In this document: positions 33,493-40,551 of the stretch, one piece after another
How the letters are laid out: the number at the start of each line of letters is the position of its first letter
How positions within the stretch are numbered: the stretch's first letter is position 1
NCBI RefSeq assembly: GCF_014084105.1
Contig: NZ_CP048289.1
Span: 8,937,922-9,001,921, forward strand
DNA length: 64,000 bases
Direction of reading: 5' to 3'
Source of the DNA: Streptacidiphilus sp. P02-A3a
Lineage (GTDB): Bacteria; Actinomycetota; Actinomycetes; Streptomycetales; Streptomycetaceae
Made by a program: the position numbers and the translations under genes
Notes under the pieces: generated by a model
What the model saw: only the letters and a program-made list of their open reading frames with translations
Told to the model about the DNA's origin: nothing
The model's database searches: none

Positions 33493-33683
33493 CGCGGCCG
33501 AGACCTGGGGCCGAGGTGGTCACGGCGACCAGCTCAACCACGGTCGTGACGGCCGTGGTTGACCATCTGCGAGGCGGCTCGGGCACGGTCACGTAAATAG
33601 CGGTGATCGCGATGGCGTTCACGATGTCCTGGGCGAGCGCGGCCGGTCGGCGGCCCGGGGCGCGCGCCCCGGGCCGCAGAGGT

Positions 33684-34031
33684 TCAGTCGTTGATCCCTA
33701 CGCAGTCCTTCCCCGAGAGCCACAGGGAGCCCTCGCTCCAACCGGTCCGACACTGGTACTTCTCGCCGGTGAACCGGTTGGTGACGGTGAAGTCGGCGAT
33801 GGGGCCCCACTGGCGGCTGTCGCAGTCCCGGGCGAACACGTTGGGGATATCCGCGTCCAGCTCGTTGCAGGTGATCGCCGTTTCGGCGCGCGGCGTAGCG
33901 GCGGCGCGGTCACCTGCGGTCTGGGAGGGGGCGGCCCAGGCGGCCGCCGGTGCGGCTGTGACGAGGAACACCGCCGTACCGGTTACCAGGGCCCGCATGC
34001 CGGTCCGGCGTACTCGCTGTGTTGTGGTCAT
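33684..34031 (-). CDS. Small secreted protein
   Basis: 115 aa from ATG 34031 with AAGGAG at a good distance. It has a signal peptide (GMRALVTGTAVFLVTAAPAAAWAA). A mature part with four Cys (ITCNELDADIPNVFARDCDS; EKYQCRTGW; GKDCVG) could form two disulfides. Small Cys-paired secreted proteins of this size occur in streptomycetes as inhibitors or toxins, but no family is recognised. Confidence 0.7.
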   Translation of the reverse strand: MTTTQRVRRTGMRALVTGTAVFLVTAAPAAAWAAPSQTAGDRAAATPRAETAITCNELDADIPNVFARDCDSRQWGPIADFTVTNRFTGEKYQCRTGWSEGSLWLSGKDCVGIND

Positions 34032-34429
34032 GATGGTCGCTCCTTGAGGAGTGGCTGGGTGTCGGGCATGCCCGGAACGCGCACTGGCCAGCTCCGCACG
34101 CGGATCACCGATCACACTCGATCGCGCCGAGCCGATGACGCAGCCGACGCCGGACATCGCGACCGCCGTTAGTGACGGTGCCCCTGGGAACGTTGTCCCG
34201 GAACCGCCAATTCGAAAGCAGGTTCGCGTTCGAACCATCCATTCGGGTGTGCGATGGCGGTGACGGCGGTGACGGCGACGGTGTTGACGGCGACGGTGTT
34301 GACGATGTCCTGGACCGGTCCGCTGCAACACGCTTCAGTCGGCCCAAAATCCCGGCCCGGCAGGCGGTCCGCTCGTACGGTCAGCGTGACGCCGTCCCTG
34401 AGTCGCCCCACGCCAGCCAGGAGTCTGTG

Positions 34430-34570
34430 ATGTCAGCTTGGCCGATCTCGTTGGTCTTCGTCGCCGCCGCGTTGATCTTCGCGTATACGGTCTTCCATGG
34501 CGGAGGCGGCACGCCCTTCCCGCCTTTCCCCGCCCCGACCACGACCGGCGTCCCGACCTTCTCGCGCTGA
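34430..34570 (+). CDS. 46-aa membrane peptide
   Basis: ATG 34430 follows CCAGGAG. One TM helix (WPISLVFVAAALIFAYTVF) is followed by a short Gly/Pro/Thr tail. A good ribosome site and clean hydrophobic profile support it; the function is unknown. Confidence 0.5.
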   Translation: MSAWPISLVFVAAALIFAYTVFHGGGGTPFPPFPAPTTTGVPTFSR

Positions 34571-34682
34571 GGCCTGGCGCTGTCCACGGCCGCCGCGGCG
34601 GGAACCCTGACGATCGAGCTGCGAGCGAGCAACCCGTGATCGCCGGGCATTCGAGCGAGCAGGGAGCGAGCCCGGCCTGCTT

Positions 34683-34744
34683 TCGATCACCCGCCCGGCA
34701 TGAAAGAGGCTCCGGCCAGGGCGGGTTGCCTGGTCGGAGCCTGA
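34683..34744 (-). terminator. 62-bp repeat with hairpin, copy 2 (probable original tRNA-Lys terminator)
   Basis: Read leftward from the att core at 34751, this hairpin (AGGCTCCGACCAGG ... CCTGGCCGGAGCCT) comes within 10 bp of the tRNA 3' end and is followed by TCTTTC. It therefore probably terminated tRNA-Lys before the integrations. A second copy is at 24233-24294. Confidence 0.75.
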
Positions 34745-34750
34745 TCGCCG

Positions 34751-34793
34751 GTGGGCCGCGTGGGGCTCGAACCCACAACCTACGGATTAAAAG
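34751..34793 (-). repeat. tRNA-Lys att core, outermost copy
   Basis: 43 bp identical to the 3' part of the tRNA-Lys gene (from the anticodon loop through T-arm and acceptor). It is followed by unrelated DNA instead of the tRNA 5' half. It marks the left boundary of the tandem integrated units. Confidence 0.88.
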
Positions 34794-35170
34794 TTCAGTT
34801 ATCGAATCTTTGAACTAAATCCGTAATACGTCGAACGATGCCACGTAGTGCTACCGAATCCCAGGAAGTCCCACATTTTCCCTGTTCAGGGAGCCTCTAG
34901 CGCAGGTGATAGAGGTCGCTAAGAGTTCATCAGTGGTATCGAGTGCTACGTAGTCCCAAGGAGTCCGGACGGACTTCGGCCGGACTTGGCCCCATTCACA
35001 GTCGGCCGTGTACCGTTCACGCCCCTCGCTGCAAGCCTCGAAATCAGGAACACGGTAGCCGTGGCAGCGGTATCTAAGCAGGCTCTGCTCGCGGGACGCC
35101 GTCTTGTCCAGTACCTACTACCCGGAGTCCGTGTCAACGGACACGCCAGTCGGTAGGTGACGCTGCCGGT
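34794..35170. other. Element end with candidate integrase arm sites, no gene
   Basis: No gene seen. Two related 13-14-bp motifs (TCCCAGGAAGTCCC at 34859 and TCCCAAGGAGTCC at 34954) and several AGTGCTAC/CTACGTAG segments lie next to the att core. These are features expected of integrase or excisionase arm-binding DNA. Similar motifs are at 40144, 43083 and 43138. Confidence 0.4.
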
Positions 35171-36228
35171 TTGAGCCAGAACCTGTTAGTAATCAAGGCC
35201 GTTGAAGCACTACCGCTGCCCGTATCGGACTCACCCGTTCAGCTTTGTGATGCCGTGCTGACCGCCATGGCCGCAGGCGTACCCAACTCGACCCGGCGGG
35301 CCTACTCAGGGGACTGGGCCCGCTTCACCATGTGGTGCCGAGACGCGGGGCGCCTGCCGCTGCAGGCCTCCGCCGAGACGCTCGTCGAGTACGCCACCCA
35401 CCTGACGACCGTCCTCTCGACCGCACCGGCCGCCCGGACGCACCGTCCACCATCGAGCGGGCCCTGGCCGCGATTCGCACCGCGCGCCGGTCCGCCAACC
35501 ACACGCCGCCCGAGACCAAGGGCGCCCGCCTGGTCCTGCGCGGCTACACCGCCGCCCGCGCCAAGTCCAGGGACCTCGCCGACCGGACCCTCAAGGCCAC
35601 CACCGCCCTGCCAATGACGCTGGGGGGGCGATGCTCGCCACCCTGGACCGCGAAACCCTCGCCGGACGCCGCGACGCCGCCCTGCCGCTGCTCGGCTTCG
35701 CCACCGCCGCCCGAGTCTCCGAACTCGCCGCCCTGGACCTGGCCGACGTCACCGAGACCGACGAGGGCCTGCTCGTCCACATGTACCGCGGGAAGGTCCA
35801 CACCCTGACCGAGGTGGCCGTGCCGTACGGTTCCAAGCCCGTCCACCTACCCCGTCCGCGCGCTGGGCGCCGTCATGGCTGCTGCTGAACGCACCGAGGG
35901 CCCACACTGTTCGTGCGTCGACCGGCACGGCCGCGTCGCGCCGCCGATATTCCGCCACGGTCGCCCGATCGGTGACCCCACCGGCCGGATCACCCCGCAG
36001 GGCGCCGCGCAGGTGGTCGAGCGAGCAGGCGGCAACGCCGAGCTGCCCGGCTTCTGGTCCGGACACTCCCTGCGCTGCGGCTTCGCCACCGCTGCCCGCC
36101 AGGCCAGCCATGACCTCATCGCCATCGGCCGCCACGGCGGCTGGAAGGACGGCAGCAAGGTACTGCTCGGCTACTTCGAGGACACCGACACGTGGGAAGA
36201 GAACCCGCTCCACGGGACCGGGCTGTGA
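35171..36228 (+). pseudogene. Tyrosine integrase broken by at least three frameshifts
   Basis: Consecutive pieces in changing frames reconstruct one integrase. The N-terminal SAM-like domain is STRRAYSGDWARFTMWCRDA. The middle is TIERALAAIRTARRSANHTP and LVLRGYTAARAKSRDLADRT. The Arg motif is ATAARVSELAALDLADV, and the end is HSLRCGFATAARQASHDLI, GRHGGWKDG and LLGYFEDTD with the nucleophile Tyr. Frame changes fall near 35420-35440, 35610-35630 and 35850-35870. Confidence 0.9.
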
Positions 36229-36299
36229 GACGGCAACGCCCGATCAGTATCTGCCATCCGAGTGTTGTGCCAATTGACACGCGTCGCAGCAGTTGTCTC

Positions 36300-36322
36300 G
36301 ATGACACAATGATGGTGTCATC
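36300..36322. promoter_or_regulatory. Operator-like palindrome over the fic ribosome site
   Basis: GATGACAC and GTGTCATC are perfect 8-bp inverted repeats with a 7-nt spacer, ending 6 bp before the Fic ATG. A TTGACA hexamer at 36274-36279 could be the -35 element of the promoter that this site would block. Confidence 0.6.
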
Positions 36323-36327
36323 GGAGC

Positions 36328-37461
36328 ATGATGTACGCGACGCCCACCCTCGACTCCAAAGACTTGTGTGCACTCGAAGAGATCGAGCAGATGCGACAGG
36401 ATCTTCAGGTCCTCCTGCATCCACGCCCCAAGTGGACCGGGCAGCTGCGCCGAAACCTAACAGCCCGTGCCATCGCAGGCTCGAACACCATTGAAGGCTA
36501 CGCAGCTACCATCGACGACGTCGAAGCACTCATGGCCGGCGAGGAACCCCTGGACACCAGCGACGAAACCCGCGTCGAGCTTGAGGGCTACCAGCGAGCC
36601 ATGACCTACATCCAAGGGCTGCACGACGCAGGCCCTGGCTTTCGATACGACGCTGGACTTCTCAATGGCTTGCACTACATGATCCAAGGCCATCACCTGA
36701 AGAAGCGTCCAGGCCGCTGGCGAGAGAAGCACGTCTACGTCTCCACCCCGGACGATCCTGCGGTCTCTGAGTACGACGCGCCGGAATTCGAGACGGTGCC
36801 TGCCCTCATGGGTGAGTTCATCGACTGGCTCAACGAAGGTGACCTCGACATGCCCACGCATGTCCGGGCGTCCATGGCTCACCTCAATCTGGTGAAGATC
36901 CATCCCTGGGAAGACGGCAACGGGCGCATGTCCAGATCCCTGTCGACCTTGGTCTTCTCCCGCGAGAATCTGGTGCCCGCCGAGTTCTCCTCGATCGAGG
37001 AGTGGCTCGGATACGGCCAGAACACTTACGCCTACTACCAGGTACTGCGTGACGTGGGCGGTACGCGCTGGAGTCCAGAACGGGACACCCACCCATGGAT
37101 CAAGTTCTGTCTTCGTGCACACCACCATCAGGCCCAGAGGGCGAAGCGGCGTGTCGACCTGTTCAGTCGGGCCTGGATCAGCCTGACGGAGGCGACAGTC
37201 GCTGCTGGCCTGGATGAGCGGGTCGTCTACGCCCTTCTTCCGGCCTTCTGGGGTAACAAGGTGCGTCGCACGGTGTACCAGCATGACGCTGAACTGAGCG
37301 TCCAGCAGTCCACGCGGGACGTTCGCGACATGGTTCGGCTCGGCTGGCTGGAGTCTCACGGCAATGCCCGAGGCCGCTACTACACCAGCGGCGTTCGTAT
37401 GCAGCCCGTCATCAAGCAGGTGGCGAGCTCCACGAAGCAGTACTCGGACCCCTATCGCTAG
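36328..37461 (+). CDS. Fic-domain protein with N-terminal inhibitory motif
   Basis: 377 aa. The Fic active-site motif is HPWEDGNGRMSRS (about residue 192 on), a close match to HPFx(D/E)GNGRxxR. An inhibitory helix motif (S/T)xxxE(G/N) reads SNTIEG near residue 53, so it is a class II Fic enzyme that should AMPylate targets once the Glu is displaced. A C-terminal winged-helix-like domain (SLTEATVAAGLDERVVYALL; DVRDMVRLGWLESHGNARGRYY) follows, as in Fic/DUF4172-type proteins. The cis inhibition removes the need for a separate antitoxin. Confidence 0.92.
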   Translation: MMYATPTLDSKDLCALEEIEQMRQDLQVLLHPRPKWTGQLRRNLTARAIAGSNTIEGYAATIDDVEALMAGEEPLDTSDETRVELEGYQRAMTYIQGLHDAGPGFRYDAGLLNGLHYMIQGHHLKKRPGRWREKHVYVSTPDDPAVSEYDAPEFETVPALMGEFIDWLNEGDLDMPTHVRASMAHLNLVKIHPWEDGNGRMSRSLSTLVFSRENLVPAEFSSIEEWLGYGQNTYAYYQVLRDVGGTRWSPERDTHPWIKFCLRAHHHQAQRAKRRVDLFSRAWISLTEATVAAGLDERVVYALLPAFWGNKVRRTVYQHDAELSVQQSTRDVRDMVRLGWLESHGNARGRYYTSGVRMQPVIKQVASSTKQYSDPYR

Positions 37462-37476
37462 CTCCCAGAAGGCCAC

Positions 37477-37580
37477 GTTCGACGTCACCCAGGGGCTAGA
37501 AGGGCCCGCAGGCCGGGCACATCCGCCCCGCCGACCCTCGTGGCAGCACGGCGCCCCGTGCCGGTCTGGTGCGGGGCGCC
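37477..37580 (+). pseudogene. Remnant of a cold-shock gene's 3' end and terminator
   Basis: The stretch aligns with 13430-13532. TTCGACGTCACCCAGGG and AGAAGGGCCCGCAGGCCG are shared, and the GGCGCCCCG ... CGGGGCGCC hairpin follows at the expected distance. Extra bases destroy the frame and the N-terminal half is missing. Confidence 0.8.
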
Positions 37581-37605
37581 TCGTTCTGGTGCGGTGCAGC
37601 TGTCC

Positions 37606-37650
37606 GGAGCCCTGCTCGACCTCGGACAAGGCCTCCGCGCGCAGCCTACT
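37606..37650. repeat. Dispersed hairpin repeat, diverged copy 3
   Basis: GGAGCCCTGCTCGACCTCGG followed by a GCAGCCTAC end matches the other copies; the right arm has changed. The stop codon of the SHOCT-domain gene (37646) lies within it. Confidence 0.55.
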
Positions 37651-38236
37651 GTCCGAGCAGCCGGCCCTTGGCCGCGGCGAATTCGTCGGACGACAGGATT
37701 CCCTGCTGGAGGAGCTGGCCGAGCTTTGCCAGCTCGTCGGCGACCGAGCCCATGCCAGCAGGCGTGGCTTTCTGCTCAAATTGGGTGCGGACGCCGTGGG
37801 CCTGGAGCCGGTCGTTGAACTCGGCTGCCTTCCTGGCCTGGCCGTCGACCGTGACACCGGTCAGCATCTCCACGCGCAACACGATCGGCTGTCCGGTGGC
37901 GTTGGTGTAGTGGATGTGGATGTTGTTCTCGGTCTCCAGCTCACGGGTTCCGCCCTTGGACCCGGCGGTCAGGAGGCCCGCAACGGCTCCGACCTGGCGT
38001 CGGACGATCTGCACGTCGCTGACAACAGCGTACGGGATGATGAGCCGCGTCCAGAACTTCTTGCTGACGTTGCCGGGCTCCATGGCGAAACAGTCGCCCC
38101 AAGCCTGCAACATGATGTGGCCGGTCTTCGCTTTGGGGAGTTCGGCCAGGCCACCCTTGTAGATGACCTTGTACTCCGCCAGCGGTTCGGGCGTACCGTC
38201 GGCCGGCTCGGCCTTGCTGCTCTTGAATAAACCCAT
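37646..38236 (-). CDS. SHOCT-domain protein
   Basis: 196 aa from ATG 38236 with GAGGGGC upstream. The N-terminal globular part (EYKVIYKGGLAELPKAKTGH; KKFWTRLIIPYAVVSDVQIV) is followed by a C-terminal SHOCT motif (VADELAKLGQLLQQGILSSD, then EFAAAKGRLL). SHOCT helices are thought to mediate oligomerisation or nucleic-acid/membrane contacts. Copies of the dispersed repeat flank the gene on both sides. Confidence 0.85.
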   Translation of the reverse strand: MGLFKSSKAEPADGTPEPLAEYKVIYKGGLAELPKAKTGHIMLQAWGDCFAMEPGNVSKKFWTRLIIPYAVVSDVQIVRRQVGAVAGLLTAGSKGGTRELETENNIHIHYTNATGQPIVLRVEMLTGVTVDGQARKAAEFNDRLQAHGVRTQFEQKATPAGMGSVADELAKLGQLLQQGILSSDEFAAAKGRLLGQ

Positions 38237-38279
38237 GGTTGCCCCTCGGTACGGTGGGCGGCCAGCCTTGCAGTGGTAT

Positions 38280-38390
38280 GTGATCGATCGTCGGGAAGTT
38301 GCCGGTCCGTTACGGTCGGCGCCGAAGCGAATACAGTGATTGGGGGCCCTGCTCGACCTCGGCCAGGACCCCCAACCGCAGCCTACGGGG
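38280..38390. repeat. Dispersed repeat, copy 4, long form
   Basis: Perfect hairpin at 38342-38373 (GGGGGCCCTG/CAGGACCCCC with one G-T), flanked by a segment (GGAAGTTGC, GGTCCGTTACGGTCGG) shared with 30866-30940. It lies in the upstream region of the SHOCT gene. Confidence 0.7.
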
Positions 38391-38435
38391 CGGCACTGAC
38401 GCGGTACTGTCGTCCCCATAGGACTGGACTCCGAC

Positions 38436-38837
38436 GTGGCTCGGGCGCGGCTCCTGGACGCGCGCGTCCCCCGGCTGGCTACCGTCTCGGGTGCGGGTCA
38501 GCCGTACACAGTGCCGATCACGTTAGCCCTGGACGGCAGCACGCTGTTCTTCGTCATCGACAACAAGCCGAAGAGCACTCTGGACCTGCGCAGGCTGCGC
38601 AACATCCGCGAGAACCCCCACGTCTCCGTCTTGGTGGACCACTACTCCGATGCCTGGGACACACTGTGGTGGGTCCGGGCAGATGGCCGTGCGGAGATCT
38701 GGGAGGACGGGCAGCTGCGGGCCGCTCCAGTCTCGCTGCTCTCCCTGAAGTACCCGCAGTCCCGCGAGCAGGTACCGGAGGGGCCGGTTGTCGCCATCAC
38801 GATCGAGTCCCTGTCCGGGTGGTCGTTCACGGGCTGA
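38436..38837 (+). CDS. Pyridoxamine 5'-phosphate oxidase-like protein (Rv0121-type, F420/flavin)
   Basis: 133 aa from GTG 38436. The split-barrel pattern is RVPRLATVSGAGQPYTVPIT, LFFVIDNKPKSTLDLRRLRN and NPHVSVLVDHYSDAWDTLWW then VRADGRAEI. This is the TIGR03668-type group annotated as F420-dependent oxidoreductases of the Rv0121 family. It would reduce small substrates using F420 or a flavin. The start is uncertain because homologues begin slightly earlier. Confidence 0.85.
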   Translation: MARARLLDARVPRLATVSGAGQPYTVPITLALDGSTLFFVIDNKPKSTLDLRRLRNIRENPHVSVLVDHYSDAWDTLWWVRADGRAEIWEDGQLRAAPVSLLSLKYPQSREQVPEGPVVAITIESLSGWSFTG

Positions 38838-38891
38838 CCCGACATCGGCTGCGGGCGTAGCCTTGACTTGCATACCCAAGTGGAGGCCACT

Positions 38892-39002
38892 TTGCCGAAG
38901 GACATCCCACTCTTCCGGCAGATCGCAGACACCCTGCGCGCGGACGTCCTGTCCGGCAAGCTGACGCGGGCATCCAGCGCAACGGTCGCCGTGAACCGCT
39001 GA
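38892..39002 (+). pseudogene. Truncated GntR-family regulator
   Basis: TTG 38892 follows GGAGGCCAC. The frame LPKDIPLFRQIADTLRADVL then SGKL is the beginning of a GntR winged-helix domain, after which the frame diverges and stops at 36 codons. The rest of the gene is gone. Confidence 0.7.
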
Positions 39003-39345
39003 CGTGACCGATGGCTCACCGGAGCCTGTGAAGCGCGCCGCTCCTGAATACCGGGGTGGCACGCTTCGACGGTCCCCACTGGTGATAAGCAGTATGGACA
39101 AGCGTTCGATTGACAATGCTGCCCGGCCAGCGCGGCACTGTCCGTCCGGCTCGTCGCGCAGGCTTCACGATGCATGCGTACCGGTCTGTCCAACAGAGCG
39201 TCATTATCTCCAACGGGCAGCACACGGGCAGCGTTTCGGCCCTCACGTCACTCGCTTGGGCAACGCAAGGTCCAAGTACCCAGCCTGCACAAGCCCATAG
39301 GCCAACATCGAAGGAAACATCGCCACTTCCTCGGAGCCTGACCTC
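39003..39345. other. Gene-free stretch
   Basis: I see no supported gene, strong hairpin or repeat here. It follows the GntR stub and probably contains scrambled remnants. Confidence 0.4.
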
Positions 39346-39669
39346 ATGTCGGATCACGACGCAGCGGACAGCCCCCACCTCAAGCCCTCCTCGGCCCCGG
39401 ACCCGCGTTGCCGCCCGCCAGTTGCTCATTCTGAGTCCGACCAGGACCCCAAAGACCAACAAGAAGGCTTGGATCAACTACCGGAAAATCGGTGGCTCGA
39501 ACAGTGGCTCGCCAACGAGCGCCCGGAGGAGACAGGAACACGCCTTGAACGGCCGAGGCCGAAACCGTCACTACCCGACGACCTGCGTGGCCGCCTGCTC
39601 TCGTCGCTAACAGCTGAGGACGTCTGGGCATCGATCAAGGAGTGGGACTCGACACGAGGGCGGCTGTGA
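39346..39669 (+). CDS. Small hypothetical protein
   Basis: 107 aa from ATG 39346. It is hydrophilic with many Glu, Asp, Pro and Arg. The C-terminal half looks most protein-like (ENRWLEQWLANERPEETGTR, PDDLRGRLLSSLTAEDVWAS). No signal peptide, TM or known domain. It could be a remnant. Confidence 0.4.
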   Translation: MSDHDAADSPHLKPSSAPDPRCRPPVAHSESDQDPKDQQEGLDQLPENRWLEQWLANERPEETGTRLERPRPKPSLPDDLRGRLLSSLTAEDVWASIKEWDSTRGRL

Positions 39670-39850
39670 GCCCACCTCTGCAAGGCTCACCGCACCGCTC
39701 TGCACCGTCGGACAGACCTTGGCAAGACCTGGTGAAGCAGGGATGCGCGGGGTCGCAAGAAAACAAGGAAAAATAACACCTGAACCAGGGAAAAGTAGGA
39801 GCTTGCCTGCGATCGCCATCTGATCAGCAGAGAAGGCGACTAGTACGCAA

Positions 39851-39919
39851 CCTCTGACCTGCGGATTCGCTTCACAGGAAGCCACTGCGGCGTCGCTGGA
39901 CATTTCCGCAGGTCAGAGG
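39851..39919. promoter_or_regulatory. Long inverted repeat beside att copy 2
   Basis: CCTCTGACCTGCGG and CCGCAGGTCAGAGG are perfect 14-bp arms separated by 41 bp, ending 9 bp from the att core at 39929. It could be a terminator for DNA on either side or a recombination-directionality site. Confidence 0.55.
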
Positions 39920-39928
39920 CGCGATCTG

Positions 39929-39971
39929 GTGGGCCGCGTGGGGCTCGAACCCACAACCTACGGATTAAAAG
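39929..39971 (-). repeat. tRNA-Lys att core, middle copy
   Basis: 43 bp exactly as at 34751 and 55566. Here the core is joined to a different tRNA-like 5' half (39972-40002). Confidence 0.9.
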
Positions 39972-40002
39972 CCCGCTGCTCTACCAATTGAGCTAACACC
40001 CC
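39930..40002 (-). pseudogene. Hybrid tRNA-Lys(TTT)-like gene at the unit junction
   Basis: Read on the minus strand, the 3' half is identical to the functional tRNA-Lys at 55567. The 5' half (GGGGTGTTAGCTCAATTGG...) differs. The cloverleaf is still drawable with anticodon TTT, but the acceptor stem has a G-G mismatch and two wobble pairs, and the anticodon stem has wobble pairs at both ends. It is probably non-functional and created by recombination between host and element sequences. Confidence 0.65.
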
Positions 40003-40551
40003 GAGCGGTCTCTCTCGGTCCCATCTATGACCGAAAATCCCGTCAGATCCCAGATCGTAGCTGCTCAGAGACCCCTCAACACCTGACCTGGCGGGCGTAT
40101 GCCTACCTGGTCCGTCTCCTTCGTTACTGCCGTTCACCGATCGTCCCAAGGCGTCCTGGTACGCCACTGGTACGCCAGGGGTACGCCCGCAGACCGGTTC
40201 GGAACGCTCGGAGCTCGATCGTCCGATCTGCTCGCGGTTCCGATGGTCGAATTGGCTTCCCATGCAGTCTCGTTCGGTGCCATCCGTGTCCTTAAATCCA
40301 ATGATTGCCTGGCCAGGAGGCGGTCGCGTCCATTTTGGGATCTGCCAACCCACCTGTTCAGTCCAGCTAAGCGTTGCCCCGTAACGCTGGTGGCGTTGCA
40401 CCACTCAGCCGCAGGCGGAGGCTGGGGTCGGGAACCGGGCCCTGCGGGCCGCGCCACCGACGATCGCAGGCGCGGGCAGGCTGCGCCGCGCACGACCGTT
40501 GATCCACGCCCGCCGAGCTCCTGTCAGTGCATGGCGCTACTGTCTTCGCTC
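40003..40551. other. Element left end, no gene supported
   Basis: About 550 bp between the hybrid tRNA and the nuclease gene. It holds one candidate arm motif (TCCCAAGGCGTCC at 40144-40156) and presumably the nuclease promoter. Open frames here have unnatural composition. Confidence 0.45.

Larger units (their letters stand above)
34794..39928. mobile_element. Decayed integrative unit between att copies 1 and 2
   Basis: About 5.1 kb bounded by two exact 43-bp tRNA-Lys cores. It contains a frameshifted integrase near its left end, an intact Fic gene, a SHOCT-domain gene, a flavin/F420-type oxidoreductase, and csp and GntR remnants. The integrase is destroyed, so the unit could move only with a helper. 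Confidence 0.65.

Noticed and set aside
34751..34793. A third tRNA gene at the outermost att core
   Set aside because: The 5' half (acceptor, D-arm, half of the anticodon stem) is absent; only the 3' half is present.
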